This document shows, piece after piece, positions 8,430 to 17,616 of a DNA stretch of 64,000 nt; the first letter of the stretch is position 1; each line of letters begins with the position of its first letter. The stretch is from UBA2882 sp045542735 (GTDB lineage: Bacteria; Bacillota; Clostridia; Lachnospirales; Lachnospiraceae): NCBI GenBank assembly GCA_045542735.1, contig JAZQLQ010000017.1, positions 30,432 to 94,431 on the forward strand, read 5' to 3'. The notes beneath the pieces are model-generated. The model had not been told where the DNA came from and did no database searches. It worked only from the letters and a program-made list of their open reading frames with translations. A program made the translations under genes and the position numbers.

Positions 8430-9230
8430 CTATTCCTTCATACCGTCAGATAACATTCCAAATCCCAAGATCATCAGTACCATAATCAATCCGGGGAAGA
8501 TAGCCATATAAGGCGCATTATACAGATATGTCTGGGCATCCGAAAGCATGGCACCCAAGCTGGCATCCGGTGGCTGTACACCGATACCCAAAAAGGAGAG
8601 ACCCGCTTCTGCAATAACGGCATTGTTAAATCCAATGATAATGGATGACAACATCACAGGAAATGCATTGGGCAAAATATGGAGAAACATGATACGTAAA
8701 TCGCTTGCCCCCATAACCTTTGCACTGAGTACATAATCCATGTTCCGTTGTTTCATAAATTCTGATCGCACAATTCTGGCAAAACTGGGTACAAAAGCAA
8801 TACCCAAAGCCACAATGACATTGTATTTACCGGGTCCAATTACACAAATCACTACAAGCGCCAGAAAAATACTGGGAAAAGAGAAAATTGCGTCGATAAT
8901 ACGCATCAAGACCTCATCCAAGATTCCACCAAAATAGCCGCATAAGCCGCCTATAATCACACCTGCAAGTGTACCGATAATCACCGTTCCTGCCGCTACG
9001 ATAAACGTATTGCCAATACCTTCCAATACACGGCTGAAAATATCCCTGCCAAAGTTATCACATCCCATGATATGTTGCATGGAAACACCTGCAAACTTCA
9101 CAGAATTGTCCATGGCATCCGGATCATAAGGCGTACCGATAAAGCCCCACAACACAAGAATCATGGTAAGACCAACCAGAATCATTCCCGCTATGAAATT
9201 AAAATTTTTCCGCGCCTTTCTGTTTTTCAT
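8430..9230 (-). CDS. ABC transporter permease (DppC/OppC/NikC class)
   Basis: 266 residues. An N-terminal membrane segment (NFIAGMILVGLTMILVLWGFIG) is followed by the DppC-type motif MGCDNFGRDIFSRVLEG and five further membrane segments. The cytoplasmic coupling (EAA) loop reads EAGLSFLGIGVQPPDASLG, diagnostic of the C-type permease of the peptide/nickel family. It lies between the second permease gene and the ATPase genes with small gaps. Confidence 0.93.
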   Translation of the reverse strand: MKNRKARKNFNFIAGMILVGLTMILVLWGFIGTPYDPDAMDNSVKFAGVSMQHIMGCDNFGRDIFSRVLEGIGNTFIVAAGTVIIGTLAGVIIGGLCGYFGGILDEVLMRIIDAIFSFPSIFLALVVICVIGPGKYNVIVALGIAFVPSFARIVRSEFMKQRNMDYVLSAKVMGASDLRIMFLHILPNAFPVMLSSIIIGFNNAVIAEAGLSFLGIGVQPPDASLGAMLSDAQTYLYNAPYMAIFPGLIMVLMILGFGMLSDGMKE

Positions 9231-9252
9231 CCTTCAACTCCACATGTAGCTA

Positions 9253-10194
9253 TTACGAATCCCTCATACGGGGATCAAACACACGATACAATACATCCAC
9301 TAAGAAGTTGGATGCAACAACCAAAAATGCAATCAACATAATAATCGCTTCCACCACAGGATAATCCCTGTTGGAAATGGACGTCAGCAGGATTCTGCCA
9401 AGTCCCGGGATATTAAATACCTGCTCAATAATAATACTGCCGGCAATCATATCCGATAATGCCATACCAAGGAAGGTAATCACCGGAATCAATGCATTCT
9501 TTAACACATGCTTATATAACACACTTGTTGTATTATTTCCTCTGCTGTATGCGGTACGCACATAGTCTTTGCCCGCTTCCTCCAGCACTGAAGTCCTTAG
9601 TAATTTCACCGTCATGGCAATCTTGGGTAATGCCACCGCTACCGACGGGAAAAGCATATACGATAGAAACGCCCCCCAGTCCTTGGTATAAGAAACAAAA
9701 CCTCCGGGAACAAACCACTTTAATAAGATTCCAAATATAAAAGTGCTAATCATACCGGAAAAGAATGGCGGAATTGCCATTAATATCTGATTAGACACTG
9801 TAATAATTTTATCAATAACACCTCCCTGATGCTTTGCAGTATACAATCCCATAGGAATGGATACTGCCACAATCATCACGAAGGAGATTATAATCAAAGT
9901 AATGGTAATGGGTAATTTCCCTGCCAACATATTGGTGACAGGTTGCGAATATTGATAAGAGGTACCCATATCTCCTCTCGCAAAATCTGCAAGCCAGGTG
10001 CCGTAGCGCACCAAAAACGGACGGTTTAGTCCCATTTCTTCCCGCAAAGCCTCCACTCTTTCAGGTGTAGCCTGTGTACCAAGCTGACTGGTGGCTGCAT
10101 CACCGGGAATCAAGTCAAAAGCAAGAAAAACAAGGAAGGAAACTATGAGTAATGTAATCAGCATGGATGCTAATTTTTTAAAAATCTGTTTCAT
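9253..10194 (-). CDS. ABC transporter permease (DppB/OppB/NikB class)
   Basis: 313 residues, six predicted membrane segments. The N-terminal LIVSFLVFLAFDLIPGDAA and the MGLNRPFLVRYGTWL segment are typical of DppB. The coupling loop has EEAGKDYVRTAYSRG, and the C-terminal half carries IIIEQVFNIPGLGRILL. With the C-type permease it forms the translocation path. Its start lies about 50 bases after the binding-protein stop. Confidence 0.93.
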   Translation of the reverse strand: MKQIFKKLASMLITLLIVSFLVFLAFDLIPGDAATSQLGTQATPERVEALREEMGLNRPFLVRYGTWLADFARGDMGTSYQYSQPVTNMLAGKLPITITLIIISFVMIVAVSIPMGLYTAKHQGGVIDKIITVSNQILMAIPPFFSGMISTFIFGILLKWFVPGGFVSYTKDWGAFLSYMLFPSVAVALPKIAMTVKLLRTSVLEEAGKDYVRTAYSRGNNTTSVLYKHVLKNALIPVITFLGMALSDMIAGSIIIEQVFNIPGLGRILLTSISNRDYPVVEAIIMLIAFLVVASNFLVDVLYRVFDPRMRDS

Positions 10195-10245
10195 AGTTCC
10201 TTCCTCCTTTTTCTGAATGATTTATTTAATAAATAGTTCTTAAAA

Positions 10246-11754
10246 TTATTCTACAATATAAAGTTTGGATAAATCCTGTACATACAAAGGATAAAATTCA
10301 TATCCTGCATAGTTTTTATTGATTGCCACAAATTCAGCCAAGTCCTGAATATAAACATTGGCAGCGTCTTCACTTAAAATTCTCTGACACTCTTTGTAAG
10401 CAGCTGTTTTTTCTTCATCATCCACTGCTGTGATGGCTTTCCTGTAAGCTTCATCATATGCAGGGTTGTTGTAATTTACAAAGTTGTTAGATGCGGTAGA
10501 TTCAAATCTGGAAAGTAACGCACTGGGAGTTAAAGAAGATGCATCCACACCAACTACGGTCGCTTCATAGTTGCGGTCTGTATAAACTTCACTTAACCAT
10601 GTGTCCCATTCTACCAAATTAATCTTAGCATCCACACCGATTGCCTTATACTGCTCTACCAATACCTGCGCGGTATCAATGTGGGGCTGATAATTGGAGG
10701 GCACAGTGATGGTAAAGGAAAATCCGTTGGGATATCCTGCCTCAGCCAAAAGTTCTTTCGCCTTTTCCACATCCTGATTGTATGTGTCATTGAGTTCTTC
10801 CATATAATATTTGCCGAAAGCCGGGAACATGGAAGAGCCAAGCTCAGTTCCTTTTCCATCCGCTGTCAGATCCATAATCTCCTGAGGATCTACGGCATAG
10901 CAAAGTGCCTGACGCACCTTGGGATCATTAAAAGGTTCTACGTTGTGATTTAAGTACATTGCCTGAACCAGATTCATGGTTCCTTCATATACTTCATAGT
11001 CACCACTAAGCTGTGACACCTGGGCAGTAGAAATTCTCGCAAAGAAATCCACAGCTCCACCATTTAAGTTGGTTACAATAGCATCGCCGTCAGCAATAAT
11101 TTTTAAGGTCACATTTTCAATATTGGCAGGTGTTCCCCAATATTCGTCATTGCGCACCAGCACAACTTCTTCCTGGGGTGTCCAAGACACAAACTTATAG
11201 GGACCGGTTCCCACAGGATTACCCTGGGTGTCCGTGTTGCCTGCCGGAAGAATTGCTGTTGTCATATAAGCCAAAAACTCTGTATCAGCCTCAACAAGGT
11301 TAATAACAATAGTCTTATCATCCGGTGTTTCAACACTGGCAATATTAGCAAACGCCGGTACCAAAGTCTCAGCGTTATTGGTATCGGCGCAACGTTCAAT
11401 CGAATATTTTACATCCTCTACCGTAACAAGACTTCCGTCATGGAATTTTACGCCTTCGCGTAAGGTGAATGTGTAAGACATACCATCCTCACCGGGAACC
11501 ACTTCACTTGCAACAGCAGGGACTAAATTACCATCGCTATCCGCTTTTACCAGTCCTTCATATAGGTTGAAGAGTATCTCTTTGGTTCCTGCCGCCATAG
11601 CTGTATGGGGGTCAAGACTGTCGAGATCCTGGGGGATACCGATTGTAATAGAAGAAGTTGCACTCTCTTCCTTGTCGCCTGCACATCCGCACAGTGCAAT
11701 AGTCAGTGTTGTCAACACAAACACCAAAAAGAATTTCATCAGTTTCTTTTTCAT
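10246..11754 (-). CDS. Extracellular solute-binding lipoprotein, family 5 (peptide/nickel type)
   Basis: 502 residues. The signal peptide ends in a lipobox (LTIALCGCAG), so the mature protein is lipid-anchored at cysteine. The mature N-terminus SITIGIPQDLDSLDPHTA and the segment VKFHDGSLVTVEDVKYSIER are family-5 signatures; GTGPYKFVSW and EYWG follow. It delivers substrate to the permeases encoded downstream. Peptide is most likely, but nickel or opines cannot be excluded. First gene of the operon, with AAGGAAG before the ATG and a palindromic operator in its promoter. Confidence 0.93.
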   Translation of the reverse strand: MKKKLMKFFLVFVLTTLTIALCGCAGDKEESATSSITIGIPQDLDSLDPHTAMAAGTKEILFNLYEGLVKADSDGNLVPAVASEVVPGEDGMSYTFTLREGVKFHDGSLVTVEDVKYSIERCADTNNAETLVPAFANIASVETPDDKTIVINLVEADTEFLAYMTTAILPAGNTDTQGNPVGTGPYKFVSWTPQEEVVLVRNDEYWGTPANIENVTLKIIADGDAIVTNLNGGAVDFFARISTAQVSQLSGDYEVYEGTMNLVQAMYLNHNVEPFNDPKVRQALCYAVDPQEIMDLTADGKGTELGSSMFPAFGKYYMEELNDTYNQDVEKAKELLAEAGYPNGFSFTITVPSNYQPHIDTAQVLVEQYKAIGVDAKINLVEWDTWLSEVYTDRNYEATVVGVDASSLTPSALLSRFESTASNNFVNYNNPAYDEAYRKAITAVDDEEKTAAYKECQRILSEDAANVYIQDLAEFVAINKNYAGYEFYPLYVQDLSKLYIVE

Positions 11755-11806
11755 TGTGTTTTCTTCCTTTCTTTTTCTGTATGAAATTGTTTGGCATTAA
11801 GCCATA

Positions 11807-11838
11807 GAAATTGTATACAATTTCCGTTGATTTTGCAA
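11807..11838 (-). promoter_or_regulatory. Promoter of the ABC importer operon with an 18-bp palindromic operator over the -10
   Basis: Minus strand: -35 TTGCAA (11833-11838), 17-bp spacer, -10 TACAAT (11810-11815). The perfect palindrome GAAATTGTATACAATTTC occupies 11807-11824 and so covers the -10. The core TTGTATACAA resembles sites of GntR-family (FadR subgroup) repressors; the regulator is not in the window. Confidence 0.7.
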
Positions 11839-11887
11839 GAAAAAAATGATAAATTTAATACAACTTTAGTCGGATTGGAGTTTAGAT

Positions 11888-12841
11888 ATGAGCAAACGAA
11901 ACAGTTTATTGGAATTATGGCGCTTTGTTTTCTGCATGGCGGTGCTACTGATGCACTTTATCAATTCTTATAATCAGACAACAGGTGGCACTTCAAGATT
12001 CTTTCATGCCGGCTATCTGGGCGTAGAATTTTTCTTTATTGCTGCCGGTTATTTTATCGGATCATATTATGATAAGAAGCAAGCCAAAAAAAATGTCAAC
12101 GAACGCTTACGTTCCATCCTCTCTTATGCATGGTCCCGTTTGGTCCGTCTATATCCTTTATATCTGTTGGCTCTTTGTCTCATGCTCATTGTCCGTACAG
12201 TTTTTGTAGGCAAAAGTCTTGGTTATGTAGTTACTACCATTAAAAATTGCTTTGCGGAATTCTTCCTGCTCCAGTGGACCCCCATCGGAAACGAAGTGTT
12301 AATCAGTTCCTGTTGGTTTGTCCCGGCTGTTTTCTTTGGTGGATTATTTTTTGTCATATTACTTGCTTTCACAGGAAAATTCGGCGGTTATCTTATCGCA
12401 CCTCTTGCAAGCTTTTTTATCTACCGGTATTACTTTAACCTAATCGGTAAAATTGATGTCATTCCGGCTCATCACGGCATCTTACGTGGTATTGCAGGAA
12501 TCGGTTTTGGTGTATTTATTTACTTTATTGTTAAATTGTTATGTAAACCAATTATTCATTATAACATAACAAAAATCTATTCCTTGATATCAGGTAGTAT
12601 TTCTTCCGTTATCTTTTTGGGTATTTTCATCTATACCAATTATGGCCGCCGTTCCAAATGGGACTTCCTTATCATCGCCCTTTACGGCATTGGTATACTG
12701 CTTTTGATGTCTTCACAAATCAAGCTTCCCGAAAAGGTTGAAAAAGTATTCAACACCCTGGGGAAAACCACATATCCCATTTATGTATTGCAAATGCCGA
12801 TTATTGAAGCAATTATGCATATGATAAAAGCAGCCATCTGA
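11888..12841 (+). CDS. Membrane acyltransferase, acyltransferase-3 family
   Basis: 317 residues from ATG 11888 (MSKRNSLLELWRFVFCMAVLLMH), with GGAG 8 bases upstream. About nine to ten hydrophobic segments. The first transmembrane helix carries the RF..M.VLLMHF pattern, and a GYLGVEFFFIAAGYFIGSYY segment follows, as in OafA/WecH-type O-acyltransferases that acetylate sugars or wall polymers. The substrate is unknown. It is transcribed away from the importer operon and ends in a hairpin that overlaps the stop codon. Confidence 0.88.
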   Translation: MSKRNSLLELWRFVFCMAVLLMHFINSYNQTTGGTSRFFHAGYLGVEFFFIAAGYFIGSYYDKKQAKKNVNERLRSILSYAWSRLVRLYPLYLLALCLMLIVRTVFVGKSLGYVVTTIKNCFAEFFLLQWTPIGNEVLISSCWFVPAVFFGGLFFVILLAFTGKFGGYLIAPLASFFIYRYYFNLIGKIDVIPAHHGILRGIAGIGFGVFIYFIVKLLCKPIIHYNITKIYSLISGSISSVIFLGIFIYTNYGRRSKWDFLIIALYGIGILLLMSSQIKLPEKVEKVFNTLGKTTYPIYVLQMPIIEAIMHMIKAAI

Positions 12842-12855
12842 TGATGACTGCTTTT
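12826..12855 (+). terminator. Terminator overlapping the acyltransferase stop codon
   Basis: AAAAGCAG (12826-12833) pairs with CTGCTTTT (12848-12855), with CAT/ATG pairing inside. It overlaps the TGA. The facing gene (EAL) ends 26 bases away, so it may serve both strands. Confidence 0.65.
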
Positions 12856-12880
12856 CATAATGATATATAAAAACACTATA

Positions 12881-14866
12881 TTACGCTTTATATTTCTCAA
12901 CAAATTCATCAATAGGCATCGGTTTTGCAAAGAAATATCCTTGAATCAGGTCACACTCCTGCTCTGCCAAAAAGTCAACCTGCTCTCTACTCTCAATACC
13001 TTCTGCAACTATTTTCATATCCAGTTTCTTGGCAAGATCAATGACTTCTGACACAATCAGCATGCCTCGTTCCACTTCGTCTACACCACGGAAGAAATCT
13101 GCATCAATTTTCAGCACATCAATCTGTAACTCTTTCAATGAATTGAGGGACGAATATCCCGCTCCAAAGTCATCCATGGATACGCTAAATCCAAACTCTC
13201 TCAGATGTTTTACTGTATTTAACAAGACCTGCTTATCATCAAAGAATGCGCTTTCTGTAAGTTCCAGTTCTATCACATGATGCGGCACCTGATATTTGTC
13301 AACAATACGGCAAATATGCTCTGCCAAATCTTCCCTTGTAAAATGAGCCCTGGAGACATTTACGGATATCGGCACGATTTTTCTTCCCTGCTCTATCCAA
13401 GCTGCTTGCTGTCTTGCCACTTCCTCCAACATATAATCATCCAGTTTCAAAATGAAACCGTTCTGCTCAAAGATAGGGATAAACTTATTGGGCGGAATAA
13501 AGCCTTCTGTAGGATGAATCCAACGTACCAACGCCTCTGCACCGGCAAGGGTTTCTTCGGTAGTATCAATCTTGGGCTGTAAATAAATCTTAAACTCTTT
13601 GTTTGCGAGGGCGCGCTCCATATCATCCTCAACCTTGCGTTCCCAAAGTCTCTGCTTATTCATCTCAATATTGAAAAATGCAATTTTATTTTCTGTATCA
13701 TCACCTGACATATCGCAGGCAATCAGTGCATTGTTATACAATTGATCCACATCTTTTTCACCGGCTGCAATCTGACAAACACCCACACCAAAATACATTT
13801 TCATATTGGGTAAAACCGCGCGCAACGCCTGCTCCATTTCCTCTATGCGGGTTGCTAACTGTGCCTCATCGGTATAGGTAAGCAGCAAACCGAATTCTGC
13901 ATTTTCATGATGGGCCAGAGCTTCTTTCCATTTCACTTTCTTTTTCAACGCAAGATAGAACTTTTCAATCAGTTCCTCTCCTTCTCTTACACCAAAGCAG
14001 GTACAGAAACTTCTATATTTGCGCATTCTTAAGTGTACCATAGCATAATTGCGTTTATTATTGCGATTTCTTTTTAACAAGCCGGTTCCCTTCTTGGTAA
14101 AGTGCAACCAGTTATTACCACCGGTTATCATATCGGTATAAATAATCTTGGTCGTCCTGTGCATACTCACAATCACGCTTATAAAGGAAATAATATAGTA
14201 TATGGCAAAAATAGCAAGCATAAATAAAACCAATACAATAGTAACCATTGGCATAATCAAATCATAATTGTAGATATCGATCCGTTGTAAAACACAAATC
14301 TCCAATTCATCTATCGGAACCACAAACCACATCTTCATCTGAAAAACGGAATTTTCTTCATCTTGGGACAAGTAACTAACTTCTCCTAAAACTTTTTCAA
14401 GATGCATACTTTCAAAAAATTCTTCACCCAGAATCAATTCGCCATCTTCTACTTTTAAAACTTGTTCCTGGTCTTCTTCTATGAATATGGTTACCATTTC
14501 TTCTTCATTCAGATAATAATCCAATTGTCTATCAGGATCCATTTCAGGATATTTATCACAATCAGACCACAACAGCTCATGTTGCAAATCAAACACACTG
14601 ACTGACTCTACTTCTGAAAGAAGGTCTACGTAATCCAATACTTTCTCATTTATTTCATCTATATTCTCACTATCGCAACCAGCATATAGCCCTGCAATTT
14701 GTGTTGCCTCTCTGCTACCCTGACTGACTTTCCTGCTCACTACATCAGCAAAAGCGGATGCAACGATTGCAACCGTAGCAACAGAACAAACAACCAATAT
14801 AAAAAACAATCCCAAAACAGAAGGCCATATACGTTTTCTTTTTAATTCTTTTATCTTTTGAACCAC
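12881..14866 (-). CDS. Membrane cyclic-di-GMP phosphodiesterase: sensor, degenerate GGDEF, intact EAL
   Basis: 661 residues. Membrane helices at about 17-40 and 204-236 enclose an extracytoplasmic acidic sensor region of about 160 residues without a recognised fold. A GGDEF-like domain (about 240-400) has HENAEF where GGDEF should stand, so it should not make c-di-GMP. The EAL domain (about 415-655) keeps catalytic features: EALVRW (444-449), NVS (503), ELTES, MDDFGAGYSSL (565-574), KIDADFF with Lys586, AEGIES and QGYFF. It should hydrolyse c-di-GMP to pGpG. The start is GTG at 14866 behind AGGTAGG; an ATG at 14870 is out of frame. Confidence 0.92.
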   Translation of the reverse strand: MVQKIKELKRKRIWPSVLGLFFILVVCSVATVAIVASAFADVVSRKVSQGSREATQIAGLYAGCDSENIDEINEKVLDYVDLLSEVESVSVFDLQHELLWSDCDKYPEMDPDRQLDYYLNEEEMVTIFIEEDQEQVLKVEDGELILGEEFFESMHLEKVLGEVSYLSQDEENSVFQMKMWFVVPIDELEICVLQRIDIYNYDLIMPMVTIVLVLFMLAIFAIYYIISFISVIVSMHRTTKIIYTDMITGGNNWLHFTKKGTGLLKRNRNNKRNYAMVHLRMRKYRSFCTCFGVREGEELIEKFYLALKKKVKWKEALAHHENAEFGLLLTYTDEAQLATRIEEMEQALRAVLPNMKMYFGVGVCQIAAGEKDVDQLYNNALIACDMSGDDTENKIAFFNIEMNKQRLWERKVEDDMERALANKEFKIYLQPKIDTTEETLAGAEALVRWIHPTEGFIPPNKFIPIFEQNGFILKLDDYMLEEVARQQAAWIEQGRKIVPISVNVSRAHFTREDLAEHICRIVDKYQVPHHVIELELTESAFFDDKQVLLNTVKHLREFGFSVSMDDFGAGYSSLNSLKELQIDVLKIDADFFRGVDEVERGMLIVSEVIDLAKKLDMKIVAEGIESREQVDFLAEQECDLIQGYFFAKPMPIDEFVEKYKA

Positions 14867-14903
14867 TCATATGTTTCCTACCTATCATCTATTTGTGCTT
14901 TTC

Positions 14904-14932
14904 ATTATAACAAAGCTTTATGACACGGGCAA
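14904..14932 (-). promoter_or_regulatory. Promoter of the EAL gene
   Basis: Minus strand: -35 TTGCCC (14927-14932), 17-bp spacer, -10 TATAAT (14904-14909), about 38 bases before the GTG start. The -10 is perfect, the -35 moderate. Confidence 0.6.
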
Positions 14933-14973
14933 TCACAAAACAAACATCCTGCAACACCTTTTTTAAAAAATTG

Positions 14974-15032
14974 TTGACAACGGTTTCTTTTCATATTAGT
15001 ATGTCTATACAAGACATGTCGAGCATCGACAT
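14974..15032 (+). promoter_or_regulatory. padR promoter with two overlapping ATGT-N9-ACAT operators
   Basis: -35 TTGACA (14974-14979), 17-bp spacer, -10 TAGTAT (14997-15002). Two dyads follow: ATGTCTATACAAGACAT (15001-15017) and ATGTCGAGCATCGACAT (15016-15032), sharing two bases. PadR-family regulators are known to bind ATGT/ACAT dyads, so this is a likely autoregulatory operator that blocks the -10 and start region. Confidence 0.8.
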
Positions 15033-15108
15033 ATCGAGAGTAAACACACTTCAAATAGCAAGAATCGTCACAAAGACACCAACACATACATCGCAAACGG
15101 AGGAATAT

Positions 15109-15441
15109 ATGGAAGAAAAACTATTCAAAAAGTATTGTCCCATGACAGAAACCATATTTTATACGCTTCTGGCACTGCTGGCGCCCAACCATGGTTACGG
15201 CATTATGAAATTTGTAAAAGAACTGACCAATGAACGTGTAAAATTAGGCACCGGCACCTTATACACCATGCTTGGCCGGTTGGTTGATGACCAAATGATT
15301 GTAGTCATCACTGAAAGCGACGGTAAAAAAACCTATCAAATTACCGATGACGGCAAAGCAATTTTACTGCTGGAAGCAAAAAGATTACGCCAACAATGTC
15401 AGAATAGCGAAAAAATTTTAGGAGGGGAAATCAATGACTAA
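15109..15441 (+). CDS. PadR family transcriptional regulator
   Basis: 110 residues from ATG 15109 (MEEKLFKKYCPMTETIFYTLL), with GGAGG 5 bases upstream; an upstream in-frame ATG at 14920 would cover the promoter. The winged helix is typical: LLALLAPNHGYGIMKFV, LGTGTLYTMLGRLVDD and KKTYQITDDGKAILL (wing). This is the short PadR-s2 type with a brief C-terminal dimer helix. It overlaps the DUF2812 gene by 8 bases, a common PadR partner arrangement, and probably represses its own operon. Confidence 0.95.
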   Translation: MEEKLFKKYCPMTETIFYTLLALLAPNHGYGIMKFVKELTNERVKLGTGTLYTMLGRLVDDQMIVVITESDGKKTYQITDDGKAILLLEAKRLRQQCQNSEKILGGEIND

Positions 15442-16495
15442 AATAAAATTTTTCTTAAGCTTATTAAAAGAACGAGACTGGCTGGAAGATATGGCACGGG
15501 AAGGCTGGCTCTTGAATAATATCAATATGGGGATTGTTTATCATTTTACTCAAATCGAACCTTGTGAAAAAGTTTATGAAGTAGAGCGTTTTGCCATCAC
15601 ATCCCGCCCTACCGTCACTGACCTGACTGCAAAAGTCCATGCACTGGACATCACCTCCCAGTTCGGCTGGAAACAGGTTACCCATGATGAAAACATGAAT
15701 TATTATTTCGTTAAGGACAAAGCCGGCGATGAGACAGATGAATTATATGATACACCCGAGCTTCGGTTGGAGCGGGCAAGCCGGTATCGTCAACACCATT
15801 CTGTAGAGGGTGCCTTTGATCTCCTAAAAGGTTGGTTTGGGTTAACCTTTCTTTACATACTATTTTTTATCATTTTTTCAGATACTCCGGATATGCAGCG
15901 GGGCATGATGTGGCTTTATATTGTTTTAACCATCTTTGAGCTGCTCTGCATATATGGCAGCATGAAGCTGGGACAACAGTATTACACCGAATTTAGTATG
16001 AGCCGCAGTGAATGGGAACAGTACAAAAAACATCGTGAAAAGAAACATTTTAACAAAGTGCAACAACTCCGCTCCTACCTGCAGAAAAAAAGCGAATTTG
16101 GACTTTCTCTCAAGTGTTATGAAGACGGATACTTTATCTTTGAAGAAGATACCCAAAGATATAACTATTTTGTAGATACCAAAAGCAGTCTGAAAAAGCG
16201 TCTGAAATTGGAAGGAGAATCTTTTAAAGATGAAAGCAAAGACATCCAAGTGCAAAGTCTGAAATGGTATGAAACCAGTATTGCCAACGCCTCCAAATAC
16301 GGACTCTATCCTGTAGCAGTCATCGACAAAAAGGTATTAATCTATAAACGTCCCTATTCAGACACTCCCCTACCTTGGGAAAACGGCAATGAAAGCATCC
16401 GCTTTGTTGCACCGCCAATGGCTGCCATCCTCTTTACCGCGGCATGCTTTATCTTTGGTTTTGTGATTGGTGCTTTAGCAGCACTCATAGGCTAA
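15434..16495 (+). CDS. DUF2812 membrane protein, partner of PadR
   Basis: 353 residues. The N-terminal DUF2812 region has RDWLEDMAREGWLLNNINMGIVYHF and repeats in weaker form in the second half (around YETSIANASKYGLYP). Membrane segments occur near residues 138-180 (two helices) and at the C-terminus (APPMAAILFTAACFIFGFVIGALAALIG). The function is unknown; padR-DUF2812 pairs are taken to be inducible envelope modules. It is translationally coupled to padR and followed by a terminator. Confidence 0.88.
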   Translation: MTKIKFFLSLLKERDWLEDMAREGWLLNNINMGIVYHFTQIEPCEKVYEVERFAITSRPTVTDLTAKVHALDITSQFGWKQVTHDENMNYYFVKDKAGDETDELYDTPELRLERASRYRQHHSVEGAFDLLKGWFGLTFLYILFFIIFSDTPDMQRGMMWLYIVLTIFELLCIYGSMKLGQQYYTEFSMSRSEWEQYKKHREKKHFNKVQQLRSYLQKKSEFGLSLKCYEDGYFIFEEDTQRYNYFVDTKSSLKKRLKLEGESFKDESKDIQVQSLKWYETSIANASKYGLYPVAVIDKKVLIYKRPYSDTPLPWENGNESIRFVAPPMAAILFTAACFIFGFVIGALAALIG

Positions 16496-16508
16496 TATAA
16501 ATGTCACC

Positions 16509-16552
16509 AAAATCATTCTGTACCAATTAGTATGATAAAAAGAATGATTTTT
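16509..16552 (+). terminator. Rho-independent terminator of the padR operon
   Basis: AAAATCATTCT (16509-16519) pairs with AGAATGATTTTT (16541-16552), an 11-bp perfect stem ending in five T. Confidence 0.75.
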
Positions 16553-16601
16553 AAAATAATTTTATACAATTATTATAATTACACTAAAAGGAGAATTTAC
16601 T

Positions 16602-17591
16602 ATGGAAACAAAAGACATCAAAAAACACTTTTCAAAACTGGGCTTAATACTCTTTATCGGAACCCTATTAATTTATGGCGTACAATTAGGTGCAATGGCC
16701 ATTGCTGAGAATATTCCCGTGATTGCCGATAACCCCAGCCTCTCATTTGCAGTAGCTATGCTCCCCATGTATATAATTGCTTTTCCGCTCATTTTCTTAA
16801 TGCTGAAAAAAGTGCCTGCACAGACAAATGCGGAGTCTAAAAAAATGAAACCAATGCATGTATTTATAGCTTTTCTTATGACCTATGCTTTGACTTATAT
16901 TTGTAACATCATTGGTACTGTCATCACCACTGTCATCGGTCTGTTTAAGCAATCTTCCGTACAGAACGTAGTTATGGATGTCACAAGCAGCATTCATCCG
17001 CTTGTCACCTTCATTATCATTGCAATCTGTGCACCTATTATGGAAGAATTATTATTCCGTAAATTTCTGGTAGACAGAACTGTCAAATACGGTGAAGGTG
17101 TGGCAATTGTATTTTCCGGTTTAGTATTTGGTTTATTCCACGGAAATTTATCACAGTTTTCCTATGCAGTGGGACTTGGTATGTTCTTTGCCTTCATCTA
17201 TATCAAAACAAAAAACATTGTGTATCCCATCATTCTTCATATGTTGCAGAATTTTATGGGCTCCGTGGTCGGTATGTTTGTTATTGAAAAAAGCGGATTT
17301 ATGAAACTGGCTGAACAGTTAGAAGGTGTCACAGACGATGCCGAAATTATGGCATTGATGATGGATAACCTTGCCGGAATCGGTATCTTCTTCGTATACT
17401 TTGCATTTATTATGTGCATTGTAATTGCAGGAATTGTATTTTGGGCTCTCAGTATAAAGAAATTGAAAGTTTCTTCCGGCGAAGTGCAGATTGAAAAAGG
17501 AAAACGTTTTAGTACACTCTTCCTCAATATCGGAACTATCATTTACAGCCTGTTTTGGATCGTACAGATTGTTCTTCAGTTGTTGCAGTAA
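16602..17591 (+). CDS. CPBP family intramembrane metalloprotease (CAAX/Abi type)
   Basis: 329 residues, about eight membrane segments. The three catalytic motifs are present in order: EELLFRKF (EExxxR), FGLFHGNLSQF (FxxxH) and HMLQNFMG (HxxxN). Family members cleave within membranes; in Firmicutes they are linked to bacteriocin self-immunity, or are of unknown role. AAAGGAG precedes the ATG at 16602. It lies behind the padR-operon terminator, so it is probably transcribed separately; no bacteriocin gene is adjacent. Confidence 0.93.
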   Translation: METKDIKKHFSKLGLILFIGTLLIYGVQLGAMAIAENIPVIADNPSLSFAVAMLPMYIIAFPLIFLMLKKVPAQTNAESKKMKPMHVFIAFLMTYALTYICNIIGTVITTVIGLFKQSSVQNVVMDVTSSIHPLVTFIIIAICAPIMEELLFRKFLVDRTVKYGEGVAIVFSGLVFGLFHGNLSQFSYAVGLGMFFAFIYIKTKNIVYPIILHMLQNFMGSVVGMFVIEKSGFMKLAEQLEGVTDDAEIMALMMDNLAGIGIFFVYFAFIMCIVIAGIVFWALSIKKLKVSSGEVQIEKGKRFSTLFLNIGTIIYSLFWIVQIVLQLLQ

Positions 17592-17616
17592 ACATTTATA
17601 TATCGTTGTATGTACA

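Noticed and set aside
14867..14870. ATG at 14870 as start of the EAL protein
   Set aside because: It is out of frame with the conserved domains; GTG 14866 is in frame.
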